Origin: Microbacterium marinilacus
GTDB lineage: Bacteria; Actinomycetota; Actinomycetes; Actinomycetales; Microbacteriaceae
Direction of reading: 5' to 3'
Length of the DNA stretch: 64,000 bases
Assembly (NCBI RefSeq): GCF_019753765.1
Contig: NZ_JAIJZW010000002.1
Location: forward strand, 152,040 to 216,039
Shown: piece after piece, positions 33,860 through 43,154 of the stretch
Position numbering within the stretch: position 1 is the first letter of the stretch
How the letters are laid out: each line of letters opens with the position of its first letter
Position numbers and translations under genes: made by a program
Notes under the pieces: generated by a model
Told to the model about the DNA's origin: nothing
The model's input: only the letters and a program-made list of their open reading frames with translations
Database searches by the model: none

Positions 33860-34603
33860 ATGACCTCGACTCCGACTCCGACTCCGATCCCACCGTCGAC
33901 CTCGACCCAGGCGCTGCTCTCGGCCGCCGGCCTCGTCAAGACCTACGGCCCCACGCGGGCGCTCGATGGCGTCTCGCTCGACGTGCGGGCGGGCGAGGCG
34001 GTCGCCATCATGGGCGCGTCCGGCTCCGGGAAGACGACCCTGCTGCACGTGCTCGCGGGCATCCTCCCTGCGGATCAGGGCGCCGTGACGCTGCAGGCCC
34101 GGTCCGGGCCGATGCGGATCGACGGGCTGGGGGAGCGGGAGCGTTCCCGCGTCCGCCGCGAGGAGTTCGGGTTCGTGTTCCAGCAGGGGCTGCTGATCCC
34201 CGAGCTGACCGCCGTCGAGAACGTGGCGCTGCCGCTGCTGCTCACCGGACATGCACGCGATGCGGCCGAGGCGCACGCCGCGCAGTGGCTGGGGGCGCTC
34301 GGGCTCGGCGGCATGGAGCAGCGGCGCATCGGTCAGCTGTCGGGCGGACAGGCGCAGCGGGTGGCGATCGCCCGCGCCCAGGCGACCGGGGCGCGGGTGC
34401 TGTTCGCGGACGAGCCGACCGGGGCGCTCGACTCGGCCACCTCCGCGGACGTGATGACGGCGCTGCTGGACTCGACGCTCGCGCAGGGGCACGCGCTCGT
34501 GGTCGTGACGCACGACCCCCAGGTGGCCGCGCGCTGCGGCCGCACGATCCGCATGCGCGACGGCCGCGTCGTGCCGGAAGAGGCGCCGGAGGTCGCGCGA
34601 TGA
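33860..34603 (+). CDS. ABC transporter ATP-binding protein (LolD/MacB type)
   Basis: 247 residues. Walker A is GASGSGKTTLLHV, the signature LSGGQAQRVAIARAQ and Walker B VLFADEPTGALD. This subtype pairs with FtsX-like permeases. The N-terminus starts with a Thr/Pro dipeptide run (TSTPTPTPIPPSTST) encoded by a repeated ACTCCG/ACTCCGAT stretch. The permease gene follows with an ATGA overlap. Likely roles are peptide or antimicrobial export or lipid handling; the substrate is not visible. Confidence 0.9.
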   Translation: MTSTPTPTPIPPSTSTQALLSAAGLVKTYGPTRALDGVSLDVRAGEAVAIMGASGSGKTTLLHVLAGILPADQGAVTLQARSGPMRIDGLGERERSRVRREEFGFVFQQGLLIPELTAVENVALPLLLTGHARDAAEAHAAQWLGALGLGGMEQRRIGQLSGGQAQRVAIARAQATGARVLFADEPTGALDSATSADVMTALLDSTLAQGHALVVVTHDPQVAARCGRTIRMRDGRVVPEEAPEVAR

Positions 34604-35982
34604 CCGCCGTCCTCGCGCCCCGTCCGCTCGCCTCCGCCGGCCGGCGCGCGCCGGTCCTCCGGCTGACCTGGCTGGTGTCGCGGCCGAGCGCGCAGAGCGG
34701 CGCCGCGCTGCTGCTGCCGGCCGTGGCGTTCGCCGTCACCACCGCGCTGATGCTGATCGTGCTGGGCGGCGTGCTGATGTTCTGGGCCTGGCCGCCCGAT
34801 GCCGACGGCACGACGGGCCTATACCAGGCTCTCAGCGCCATCGCCCTCGCGATCCTCGCCGTGCCGCTGCTGTCGCTGGGCGGCGCGGCCGCGCGGCTGT
34901 CGGCTCGCCGCCGCGACGAGCGCCTCGCCACGCTCCGCCTGCTGGGCGCGACTCCCGCCACCGTGGCGGCGATGACCGTGCTCGAGTCGACCGCCGTGGC
35001 TGTCGCGGGCGCCGTCGGGGGTGTCGTGCTCTACGCGCTCGCCATGCCGCTGGTCGGGCTGATCCCCTTCGCCGGCGAGCCCATCGGGGCGATCTCGCTG
35101 TGGGTGGGGCCCGTCGCCGTCGCCGCGGTGGTCGCCGGCGTGGCCCTCGTCGCGGCGATCAGCGCGGTGGTCGGCCTGCGCCAGGTCGTGGTCTCGCCCC
35201 TCGGCGTCCGCACGCGTCAGACGGCTCCGCGCCTGCACTGGATCCGCGTGGTCGTGACCGTGGTCGCCCTCGCGGTCGGATACGGCGTGCTCGACGGGCT
35301 GTCGGCGCTGCCGGGCTTCGCGTTCGTCGTCCTGGCGGTGGCGGCGACGTTCGCGGTCGGCATCGCGGTGCTGGGTCTGATCGGCCCGTGGGCGATCGGC
35401 GTGTTCGCCCGTGTGCAGGCGCGCCGCGCCCCGGATGCTGCGAGGCTCATCGCCGCACGCACGGTGCTGGAGTCGCCCAAGGCGGCCTGGCGTCAGGTCG
35501 GCGGCGTCGCGATGACCACGTTCGTCTCGGTCGTCGGCGGGTCGGGGATGGCGCTCGCCGGCACCGTGGACGACCCCTCGTCGGCGGTGCTCACCGGCGA
35601 CATCCGCACGGGCATCCTCATCACGCTCGTGGTGTCGTTCCTGATGGTCGCCTGCTCCGTGGGGGTGAACCAGGCGGCGGCGATCCTCGACCGCCGTGGG
35701 CTGCACGTGGGGCTCGACCGCATCGGCATGCCGCGCGAGGTGATGGAGTCGGCCCGGATGCGCGCGACGATGGGGCCGCTGCTGTTCACCGTCGTGGTGT
35801 CGGCCCTGGTGGGCGGGCTGTTGGTGTTCCCGCTGGTGGGCGTCGCGATCATCGCCGCGCCGTTGTCGCTGCTGGTGATCGCCGCATGCTTCGCGCTCGG
35901 GATCGCGGTCGTGTGGCTCGCGCTGCGCGCCACACGACCGGTGCTGACGCGGGTGCTGGCGGAGCCCGATCGCGCGGAGTGA
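34600..35982 (+). CDS. FtsX-like ABC permease
   Basis: 460 residues with about eight to ten membrane segments, including long hydrophobic stretches near 40-60, 85-105, 125-150, 200-250 and 380-450. The FtsX-type motif ARRRDERLATLRLLGATPATV follows the second helix and is partly repeated in the second half (GLDRIGMPREVMESARM). It pairs with the ATPase upstream. The gene ends five bases before the convergent emfourin gene. Confidence 0.87.
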   Translation: MTAVLAPRPLASAGRRAPVLRLTWLVSRPSAQSGAALLLPAVAFAVTTALMLIVLGGVLMFWAWPPDADGTTGLYQALSAIALAILAVPLLSLGGAAARLSARRRDERLATLRLLGATPATVAAMTVLESTAVAVAGAVGGVVLYALAMPLVGLIPFAGEPIGAISLWVGPVAVAAVVAGVALVAAISAVVGLRQVVVSPLGVRTRQTAPRLHWIRVVVTVVALAVGYGVLDGLSALPGFAFVVLAVAATFAVGIAVLGLIGPWAIGVFARVQARRAPDAARLIAARTVLESPKAAWRQVGGVAMTTFVSVVGGSGMALAGTVDDPSSAVLTGDIRTGILITLVVSFLMVACSVGVNQAAAILDRRGLHVGLDRIGMPREVMESARMRATMGPLLFTVVVSALVGGLLVFPLVGVAIIAAPLSLLVIAACFALGIAVVWLALRATRPVLTRVLAEPDRAE

Positions 35983-35987
35983 GCGGC

Positions 35988-36371
35988 TCAGCCGCGGTCG
36001 GGTCCGCCGGGCGGGTCCGGCCGCGCCGCGCCGCGGGCGCCGGCCGCGTCGTCGGGGGAGGGCGTGCCCTCCCGGGGCTCCCCGGGATCCGCCGCGGCGC
36101 CGGACGCGCCGCGCGACCGCGACCTGACGCGCTCGACGAGCACGCGCCAGGGCCCCTCCAGGGCGCGCTCGGAGAGCACCGCCTCGTGCGGCTCGCAGGT
36201 GATCCGGTACACATAGCGGTCGGGCTCCGCCGCCACCGCGGGCACCTCCTGCCACGGCATCGACTCGACGAGCTCCCGCCACGCGTGGCGATCCGGCTGC
36301 GCCTCGACGTGCACCTCCCAGGTGACGCGGACGCCCGCGAAGCCGCCCGTCCTCGAGACGATCACCCTCAT
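35988..36371 (-). CDS. Emfourin-like inhibitor of protealysin-type metalloprotease
   Basis: 127 residues. The N-terminal 75 or so residues (MRVIVSRTGGFAGVRVTWEV, then RYVYRITCEPHEAVLSERAL) match the emfourin family of small cytoplasmic inhibitors of M4 protealysin-like proteases. The C-terminal 45 residues are Pro/Gly/Asp-rich and disordered. It follows the M4 protease gene by 32 bases on the same strand, as in known protease-emfourin operons. The pair forms an autoinhibited set (family knowledge). Confidence 0.82.
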   Translation of the reverse strand: MRVIVSRTGGFAGVRVTWEVHVEAQPDRHAWRELVESMPWQEVPAVAAEPDRYVYRITCEPHEAVLSERALEGPWRVLVERVRSRSRGASGAAADPGEPREGTPSPDDAAGARGAARPDPPGGPDRG

Positions 36372-36403
36372 GGCGTCAGCGTAGCCACGCCGCGCCGTCC
36401 GGG

Positions 36404-37507
36404 CTATGCCGGCACGACCCCCACGCTCTCCCACGCGTCGGCCACGGCGGCGGCCTCGACGGCGTCTGTGCCGTAGAGCTCCCGAGCGACGGACAGCGTG
36501 GCGCCCGCGAACTGCGCGAACGACGCGGTGGCGGTGATGCGGCCTCCGGTCAGGGTCTCGTACCAGATGCGCCCGGCCCGCTCCCCAGCGTGCCCGCCCA
36601 GCGTCTCGGCCAGCGCGACGAACGCGCGGTTCGGGATGCCCGAGTTGATGTGCACGCCGCCGTTGTCGTCGCTGGTCTCGACGTAGTCGCGCATGTGCGC
36701 CGGCTGCGGGTCGGCCCCGAGCATCGGGTCGTCGTACGCCGTCCCGGGCGCGCGCATGGACCGGATCGCCTCGCCCCGCACCTCCTCGGTGAAGACGCCC
36801 GCGCCGACCAGCCACGTGGCCTCTCGCGCCGTGTGGCCGAGAAGCCGCTGCTCGACGAGGACGCCGAACACGTCGGACACGTGCTCGTTGAGAGCGCCCG
36901 ACTGGCCCTGGTAGACGAGGTTCGCGGTGCGCTCCGTCACCCCGTGGGCGAGCTCGTGGCCGATGATGCTGAGCGAGCCGGTGAAGCCGCGGAAGATCTC
37001 GCCGTCTCCGTCGCCAAACACCATCCGGGCGCCGTCCCAGAACGCGTTGTCGTACCGCTCGCCGAAGTGCACCGTCGCGTCGAGCCGCATGCCCTCGTCG
37101 TCGATGGAGTCGCGGCCGAACGCGTCCCAGAACAGCGCGTACGTGTCGCCCAGGCCGTCGTACGCCTGCGAGACGGCGACGTCGCCCGTGTCGGGCTCGC
37201 CCTCGGCGCGCACCTCGACACCCGGCAGGTCCTCCCCGCCGCGGGCGTCGAAGATCAGCCGGTCGGGAGCCCCCGGCGCGGCGGAGCCGCGGACGGTGCT
37301 GCCGAGCGCGGTCCGTGCCGACGAGCGCACGAGCCCCGGGAGGGTGCGCTCGTCGCCCCGCTGCTCGCGGAAGGGCTCGTCGATGCCGAGCGTGCGGCGC
37401 GCGGCGGCCGGGGCATGGTCGAGCACCGCCTCGTCGAGGCGCGCGATGCGGCTGAGCAGGAACGGCGGGACGATCCCGTGGCGGGCGGAGGAGGTGGGCG
37501 GCGTCAT
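36404..37507 (-). CDS. Protealysin-like M4 metallopeptidase
   Basis: 367 residues with no signal peptide. A short propeptide carries PPFLL (12-20 region), the conserved motif of protealysin-like precursors. The zinc site is HELAHGVTE with the third ligand Glu in ALNEHVSDVFG; the substrate-binding His lies in NGGVHINSGIPN. The lack of a secretion signal is usual for this subgroup, whose members act inside the cell or leave by unclear routes. The inhibitor gene follows directly. Confidence 0.93.
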   Translation of the reverse strand: MTPPTSSARHGIVPPFLLSRIARLDEAVLDHAPAAARRTLGIDEPFREQRGDERTLPGLVRSSARTALGSTVRGSAAPGAPDRLIFDARGGEDLPGVEVRAEGEPDTGDVAVSQAYDGLGDTYALFWDAFGRDSIDDEGMRLDATVHFGERYDNAFWDGARMVFGDGDGEIFRGFTGSLSIIGHELAHGVTERTANLVYQGQSGALNEHVSDVFGVLVEQRLLGHTAREATWLVGAGVFTEEVRGEAIRSMRAPGTAYDDPMLGADPQPAHMRDYVETSDDNGGVHINSGIPNRAFVALAETLGGHAGERAGRIWYETLTGGRITATASFAQFAGATLSVARELYGTDAVEAAAVADAWESVGVVPA

Positions 37508-37562
37508 GCCTCGATGCTGACACCGGCCGCCGACATCCGCACCGGGTGCCGTGCCGCCGGCG

Positions 37563-38852
37563 TCAGAGCATACGCCGCGTGCGGGCGCGCTCGCGCAGGA
37601 TCATCGTGCAGCCGAGCAGCCACAGCGGGATCTGCGTCGCGAACGCCCAGCGGAACGCGGTGTCCGTGTACAGCTCGGGGCGCGACGCCCCCTGCACGTC
37701 CAGCGCGACGCCGATCAGCAGGATGGCCGTGAGGCCCGCGAGGAAGCCGCCGACGTTGGTGACGCCCGTGGCCGTGCTCAACCGGTGGGCGGGGTTGTGG
37801 GCCCGGGCGAAGTCGAAGGCCACCATCGACGCGGGTCCGCCCGACGCCAGCGCGATGACGAGCAGGACGAGCAGCCATGCTGGCACGGGAGAGGGCCAGA
37901 GCAGCACCGCGACCCACGCGACCAGCTGGGCGCCCACCGCGGGCAGCACCAGCATCCGCGACCGGCGATGGGGATGACGGGCCGAGAGCGCGCCGACCAC
38001 CGGTCCCAGCACGATGCCCGCGACGACGTAGACCGAGGTCACCGCCGACGCCTGCGCCGTCGTGAGCCCTTCGCCGGCTGTGAGGAACGGAACGCCCCAG
38101 AGCATGACGAACGCCGTGCCGGCGAACGGGGCGGTGAAGTGCGTCCAGAAGGCGAGACGGGTGCCGGGGTGCGACCAGGCCGCGCGGATCCCCTGGCGGG
38201 TGTCGACGGCGCTCGTGACCACGGTGATCGCGCCCGTGTCGGTGTTGACCGACACGTCGGCGGGTAGCTGCGGGGGATGGTTGCGCACGAACGCGGCGAT
38301 CAGCACGGCGAAGACGATCGCGAGCCCCGCGAGCCCGCCGAAGGCCACCTGCCAGGAGGTCGCGTGCAGCAGCAGCGGCAGCGGCACGAGCGCGACCACC
38401 TGGCCGAGCTGGCCGGTGATGCCGGTGAGCTGCATCATCAGCGAGCTGCGCTGCGCGGGGAACCAGGTGGCGACCAGGCGCAGGACGCCGGGGAAGATCG
38501 CCGCGTCGCCGGCGCCGAGCAGCATCCGCGCGGCGATCGCGATTCCGACGTTCGGCGACAGGGCCATGACGATCTGTCCCGCCGCCATGAGCACCATGCC
38601 GATCGCCATGATCGGCCGGGCGCCCCAGCGGTCTAGCCACAGCCCGACGGGCAGCTGCATGAAGCCGTACACGGCGAGCTGCAGGACCGCGAACATCGAC
38701 AGCGTCGACGCGTCGGCGTCGAAGCGGTGCGAGGCGTCGACGCCGACGGCCGCGAGCGACGTGCGGTTCGTGATCGCGAGGACGTAGCCGAACACCCCGA
38801 TGCCCCACATGAGCCACATCCGCCACGACGGGGCGGGGGCGACGAACGTCAT
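37563..38852 (-). CDS. Major facilitator superfamily transporter
   Basis: 429 residues, 12 predicted membrane helices. The MFS loop-2 motif appears as GLWLDRWGARPIM after helix 2. The central cytoplasmic loop is hydrophilic and contains NTDTGAITVVTS. The substrate cannot be told; it resembles anion/nitrate-porter and sugar-phosphate branches only loosely. The ATG at 38852 overlaps the end of the LOG-family gene by four bases, so the two are coupled. Confidence 0.85.
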   Translation of the reverse strand: MTFVAPAPSWRMWLMWGIGVFGYVLAITNRTSLAAVGVDASHRFDADASTLSMFAVLQLAVYGFMQLPVGLWLDRWGARPIMAIGMVLMAAGQIVMALSPNVGIAIAARMLLGAGDAAIFPGVLRLVATWFPAQRSSLMMQLTGITGQLGQVVALVPLPLLLHATSWQVAFGGLAGLAIVFAVLIAAFVRNHPPQLPADVSVNTDTGAITVVTSAVDTRQGIRAAWSHPGTRLAFWTHFTAPFAGTAFVMLWGVPFLTAGEGLTTAQASAVTSVYVVAGIVLGPVVGALSARHPHRRSRMLVLPAVGAQLVAWVAVLLWPSPVPAWLLVLLVIALASGGPASMVAFDFARAHNPAHRLSTATGVTNVGGFLAGLTAILLIGVALDVQGASRPELYTDTAFRWAFATQIPLWLLGCTMILRERARTRRML

Positions 38853-39964
38853 CGGTCGGCCCCCCGCACGATCTCCGCGGCGTCCTCCACGGTGTCGACG
38901 AGATGGACGTGCCGCTCCATGGGCCGCCCCTTCGCGAGGGCGCGCAGCAGGGGCCAGGCGGGCAGCGTCTCGGTCCAGTGCTCGCGCCCCACCAGCACCA
39001 TCGGCGCGATCGCGTCCTCGGCGGCGTAGTAGTTCTCGCAGGCGTCCTGGAAGATCTCCTGCACCGTGCCGCCTGCGCCCGGCAGGAAGACGATGCCGTG
39101 GCCGCAGACCTGCAGCAGGATCGCCTCCCGCAGCGCGTTGCGGAAGTACTTCGCGATGGCGGTCGCGAACAGGTTGGACGGCTCGTGCCCGTAGTGCCAG
39201 GTGGGCACGCCGAGCGTGTCGACCCGCGGCAGCCCTGCCGCGTCCGTGAGCACGGTCCGCGCCGCCGACACCCACGCCTCCACGGACGGACGGTAGGACG
39301 GGACGGCGGCCAGCTCGTCGAGCGCGCCCTCGAGCGCCGCCGCGCCCCCGGCGCTCAGCCGGGCGCCGAGGTTCGCCGCCTCCATGGCCCCGGGGCCGCC
39401 GCCGGTGGCGACCGTGAAGCCGTCGCGGGAGCCGTCGCTCGCCGAGAGCAGCCGCCCGAGGCGCGCGGCCTCCGCGTAGCCGGCGCTGCCCCGCGGCAGG
39501 CCGTGGCCGCCCATGACGCCCACGAGACGACGGGGCTCGACCCAGTGCGCGAGGGCGCGATCGATGCCGTCGTCGTGCAGCGTGCGGTCGAGCAGGACGT
39601 CCGGATCGTGGCGCCGCTGCGTCCAGGCGTACGTGCGGCCGTCCAGGCTCGCGCCGTAGGCGTCGTCGTCGTACAGCTCGTCCGCCGTGTAGAGCGCCGT
39701 CCGTCGCGGATCCGCCGGCGGCCGCGGCACGGCCGGCAGCACCAGCGCCCCGCGCGCCGCATGCAGTGCGTCGTCGCCGGCGGCGAAGACGCACCCGGCG
39801 AACGTGGTGCGCGACGTGTCGCGGGCCGCGAGCTCCGCCGAGCGGTCCCGCAGGTCGAGTCCCACGACCCGCCATCCGACGAGGCGGGTGCCGCCCTGTT
39901 CCAGACGCCGATCGAGGTCCGCCAGCGACTCGATCGTGATCAGTCGCCCCGCGTGCCTCGTCAT
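38849..39964 (-). CDS. LOG-family (lysine decarboxylase-like) protein with N-terminal extension
   Basis: 371 residues, longer than the usual 180-250. The LOG domain includes GVMGGHGLPRGS, TGGGPGAMEAANLGA and FLPGAGGTVQEIFQ, the last a slight variant (PGAGGT) of the PGGxGT site. LOG enzymes release the base from nucleoside 5'-monophosphates, famously cytokinin precursors. The extra N-terminal 100 residues and the large insert after 250 place it in the long 'TIGR00730-like rossmann' group. It is translated with the MFS gene, hinting at uptake or efflux of a nucleobase (inference). Confidence 0.78.
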   Translation of the reverse strand: MTRHAGRLITIESLADLDRRLEQGGTRLVGWRVVGLDLRDRSAELAARDTSRTTFAGCVFAAGDDALHAARGALVLPAVPRPPADPRRTALYTADELYDDDAYGASLDGRTYAWTQRRHDPDVLLDRTLHDDGIDRALAHWVEPRRLVGVMGGHGLPRGSAGYAEAARLGRLLSASDGSRDGFTVATGGGPGAMEAANLGARLSAGGAAALEGALDELAAVPSYRPSVEAWVSAARTVLTDAAGLPRVDTLGVPTWHYGHEPSNLFATAIAKYFRNALREAILLQVCGHGIVFLPGAGGTVQEIFQDACENYYAAEDAIAPMVLVGREHWTETLPAWPLLRALAKGRPMERHVHLVDTVEDAAEIVRGADR

Positions 39965-40141
39965 CCTGCGTTCCCCGTGTGATCCGTCTCGTCGTCCGCT
40001 GGCCAGTCTGCCCCATCCCATGCCCCGGCCCGACCGCGCCGGGCCGGCCGCGGGCATGGCCGGATGCGGCGACGCGCCCGGAGCCGCTCGGGGGTGTCGC
40101 TCGGGCCGTGGAGCCGCGCGCCGCTTAGGCTCGCAGATGCC

Positions 40142-41284
40142 ATGATCCGGTTCGAACACGTCAGCAAGCGATACCGGGGGACCGCGAAGCCGGCCCTCGA
40201 CGATGTCGACTTCGAGGTGCAGCGCGGGGAGTTCGTCTTCCTCGTCGGCGCGTCGGGATCGGGGAAGTCCTCGTGCCTCCGCCTGATCCTGCGGGAGGAC
40301 ACCCCGAGCGACGGGCGCGTCGTCGTGCTCGGCCGCGACACGAAGACCCTCTCCAACCGTCGCACCCCGTACTTCCGCCGGCACATCGGGTCGGTGTTCC
40401 AGGACTTCCGGCTGCTGCCGTCCAAGACCGTCTTCCAGAACGTCGCCTTCACCCTGCAGGTGATCGGCTCGTCCCGCGCGTTCGTGAAGCAGGCCGTTCC
40501 CGAGGCCCTCGAGCTGGTGGGCCTGGCCGACAAGGCCAAGCGCTTCCCCCACGAGCTGTCCGGCGGCGAGCAGCAGCGCGTGGCGATCGCGCGCGCCCTG
40601 GTGAACCGCCCGCAGGTGCTGCTGGCGGACGAGCCGACCGGCAACCTCGACCCGGCGACGTCCGTCGACATCATGATGCTCCTCGCCCGGATCAACGCGT
40701 CGGGCACCACGATCCTCTGCGCCACGCACGAGGCGACGTTCGTCGACCAGATGCAGCGACGGGTCATCGAGCTCAAGGACGGCCGTCTGATGCGCGACGA
40801 GCGGCACGGCGGTTACGGCGACCGCTCGGGGATCAAGACCCTCGAGCCGCAGGTGGAGCGTGGAGCGGCGGCGGTCGCGGCGCTCACCGCCGTGCTGGAG
40901 CTGCAGCGCGAGGTCACGGGCGGAGCCACGGCCGAGCCGGCCGGCGGCGCAGCCGCGCCCGAGGCGATCGCGCCGGTCGTGGAGGCCGTCGCCGCCGCGC
41001 AGGAGGAGCTGTTCGCCGACCTGCTGGATGATCCCGGGTCGGCGCAGCCGGACGCCGGTCCCGTGGACGGCGCATCGCCGGACGCGGCGACCGCGGCAGC
41101 GGAGCCCGAGGCGACGAGCACGCCGGCGGTGACCACGCCGCGGGAGGACGAGCCCGCACCGCGCACGGGCGCGGTTCCCCGATCCGACCTGCCGGTGGCT
41201 GACGTCGACGTGGAGGAGCTCGGCATGGCCGATCGACTGGGCCTGCGGCCCGCCGACGACGACGAGGTGGGTCCGACGACATGA
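40142..41284 (+). CDS. ftsE: Cell division ATP-binding protein FtsE with long C-terminal extension
   Basis: 380 residues. Residues 1-225 are a standard FtsE: Walker A GASGSGKSS at 37-45, GSVFQDFRLLPSKTVFQNV, LSGGEQQRVAIARAL and LLADEPTGNLDP. The remaining 155 residues are Ala/Glu/Pro-rich and probably disordered, ending VADVDVEELGMADRLGLRPA. FtsE works with FtsX to switch on peptidoglycan hydrolases at the septum. It overlaps ftsX by four bases. Confidence 0.94.
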   Translation: MIRFEHVSKRYRGTAKPALDDVDFEVQRGEFVFLVGASGSGKSSCLRLILREDTPSDGRVVVLGRDTKTLSNRRTPYFRRHIGSVFQDFRLLPSKTVFQNVAFTLQVIGSSRAFVKQAVPEALELVGLADKAKRFPHELSGGEQQRVAIARALVNRPQVLLADEPTGNLDPATSVDIMMLLARINASGTTILCATHEATFVDQMQRRVIELKDGRLMRDERHGGYGDRSGIKTLEPQVERGAAAVAALTAVLELQREVTGGATAEPAGGAAAPEAIAPVVEAVAAAQEELFADLLDDPGSAQPDAGPVDGASPDAATAAAEPEATSTPAVTTPREDEPAPRTGAVPRSDLPVADVDVEELGMADRLGLRPADDDEVGPTT

Positions 41285-42189
41285 GGCTGGGACTGATCCT
41301 CTCCGAGGTGTTCACCGGCCTGCGACGCAACGCGTCGATGGTCGTGTCGGTGATCCTCGTCACGTTCGTGTCGCTGACCTTCGTCGGCGCGGCGATCCTG
41401 ATGCAGGCGCAGATCGCGACCATGCGCGACTACTTCCAGGACCGCGCGCAGGTCGACGTCTACATGTGCTCGGCGATCTCGACCACCGACACGTGCACGG
41501 GCGGCGCGGCGAACGACGACCAGACGGCGGCCGTGCAGGCCGAGCTGCAGGGGCCGACGCTGTCGCCGCTCATCCAGGAGTTCTCGTATCAGTCGGCCGG
41601 GGACGCCTACCAGGACCTCGTCGACAACTTCCCCGAGTACTCGAACCTGATGACCGAGGAGCAGACGAGCGCGGTCTTCCACATCAAGCTGCTCGATCCG
41701 ACCCGCTCCGACGTGATCGCCGAGGGCTTCCAGGGCATCGAGGGCGTCGAACAGGTCACGGACCAGCTGGAGAACCTCGACCCGCTGTTCTCGGCGCTCA
41801 CGATCGCGACGTACATCGCGATCGGCGTGGCGGCCCTCATGCTGATCTCCGCGGTGCTGCTGATCTCGACGACCATCCGACTGTCGGCCTTCGCACGTCG
41901 CCGGGAGGTGGGGATCATGCGCCTGGTCGGGGCGTCCAACAGGTTCATCCAGACGCCGTTCGTGCTGGAGGGCGTCGTGGCGGCCCTCATCGGCTCGCTG
42001 CTGGCGGGGGCGACCGTGCTGGTCGGCGTCAAGACGGGGGTCGAGGGATACCTCACGAGCCGCATGGGCTGGACGCCGTGGGTCGGCATGTCCGACGCGC
42101 TGCTGGTGGTGCCCGTGCTGATCGTGCTGGGCGTGCTGCTTGCGGCGCTCTCCGCGGGCTTCGCGATCCGTCGCTGGCTGCGCGCCTGA
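41281..42189 (+). CDS. ftsX: Cell division protein FtsX
   Basis: 302 residues, four membrane helices (about 22-42, 178-200, 225-250, 270-295) and a large extracellular loop (45-170) with a cysteine pair (YMCSAI / TDTCTGG). The FtsX motif FARRREVGIMRLVGASNRFI is after helix 2. It transmits FtsE ATPase activity to cell-wall hydrolases outside. It is coupled to ftsE by overlap. Confidence 0.95.
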   Translation: MRLGLILSEVFTGLRRNASMVVSVILVTFVSLTFVGAAILMQAQIATMRDYFQDRAQVDVYMCSAISTTDTCTGGAANDDQTAAVQAELQGPTLSPLIQEFSYQSAGDAYQDLVDNFPEYSNLMTEEQTSAVFHIKLLDPTRSDVIAEGFQGIEGVEQVTDQLENLDPLFSALTIATYIAIGVAALMLISAVLLISTTIRLSAFARRREVGIMRLVGASNRFIQTPFVLEGVVAALIGSLLAGATVLVGVKTGVEGYLTSRMGWTPWVGMSDALLVVPVLIVLGVLLAALSAGFAIRRWLRA

Positions 42190-42264
42190 GCGCATGGCCC
42201 CGGAGTCGGCCGCGCGCCTGAGCGAGTCGCACCTCTCCCAGTCGTTCGCTGGCGCGGGCGCGAC

Positions 42265-43044
42265 GTGGCCTGGGACCGTCTCGGCTCCGGCCCGCCCGTC
42301 GTGCTGCTGCACGGCACGCCGTGGTCCTCCGCCCTGTGGCGGCCCGTCGCGCGCGCCCTTTCGCGTCGTCACTCCGTCTACCTGTGGGACATGCCCGGGT
42401 ACGGCGCCTCGTCCAAGGCGGCTGACCACGACGTGGACCTCGGCACGCAGGGCGAGCTGTTCGCGCATCTCCTCGAGCAGTGGGGCATCGAGCGTCCCCA
42501 TGTGGTGGCGCATGACTTCGGCGGTGCGGTGGCCCTGCGCGCCCGGCTCCTCCACGGCGCGCGGTTCGCGTCGCTGTGCCTCGTCGACGTCGTCGCGCTC
42601 TCCCCGTGGGGGTCGCCGTTCTTCGCCCTGGTCCGGGAGCATGCCGAGGTCTTCTCCCAGCTGCCCCCGGCGATCCATCGCGGGGCGCTCGAGGCGTACA
42701 TCCGCGGGGCGAGCCACAGAGGGCTGCGCGACGACGACCTCGAGATGCTCGTCCGGCCGTGGCTCGACGACGTCGGACAGGCGGCCTTCTACCGTCAGAT
42801 CGCGCAGGCGGACGAGCGTCTCACCCGGGAGATCGAGGCGCGATATGGCGAGATCGACGAGCCGGTGCACATCGTGTGGGGCACGGCGGACACCTGGATC
42901 CCCGTGGATCGTGCGCATCGCCTCGCCGAGGCGATCCCGCACGCCTCGCTCACCCTGGTCGAGGGCGCGGGGCACCTCATCCAGCTCGACGCGCCGTCGG
43001 AGCTGGCGACCGAGCTGTCCGACTGGCTGGCGCGCGTCCGCTGA
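42265..43044 (+). CDS. Alpha/beta hydrolase
   Basis: 259 residues. The oxyanion segment LLHGTPWSS is near residues 14-22. At the nucleophile position the motif is VVAHDFGGAVA, giving Asp in HDFGG, as in haloalkane dehalogenases and epoxide hydrolases rather than Ser. The late His is in EGAGHLIQLD. GTG at 42265 is the only usable start in the frame, though it gives a slightly short N-terminus; similarity-like residues (WRGRD) continue upstream without a start, so the 5' end may have suffered a small change. Confidence 0.82.
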   Translation: MAWDRLGSGPPVVLLHGTPWSSALWRPVARALSRRHSVYLWDMPGYGASSKAADHDVDLGTQGELFAHLLEQWGIERPHVVAHDFGGAVALRARLLHGARFASLCLVDVVALSPWGSPFFALVREHAEVFSQLPPAIHRGALEAYIRGASHRGLRDDDLEMLVRPWLDDVGQAAFYRQIAQADERLTREIEARYGEIDEPVHIVWGTADTWIPVDRAHRLAEAIPHASLTLVEGAGHLIQLDAPSELATELSDWLARVR

Positions 43045-43062
43045 GCGCGGCTGTCGCGCCCG

Positions 43063-43149
43063 TCAGACCGCGTAGGGGGTCGTGACGCGCAGCGAGATGC
43101 GAGACAACGCAGATGCGAACTGGATCAGGTTTGTGGTGGCGAGAGACAT
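43063..43149 (-). pseudogene. Probable leftover coding end beside the Fic insert
   Basis: A short minus-strand frame ends ISLRVTTPYAV and stops at 43063. It regains high GC on its distal side, while its proximal side is in the low-GC Fic segment. It looks like the 3' tail of a native gene cut by the insertion. The fragment is too short to name. Confidence 0.25.
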
Positions 43150-43154
43150 CGGGG

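Noticed and set aside
42140..42264. A longer 5' end for the alpha/beta hydrolase
   Set aside because: Upstream codons in that frame contain no ATG, GTG or TTG before ftsX, so GTG 42265 is the only start; the overlapping frame from 42140 is a shadow.
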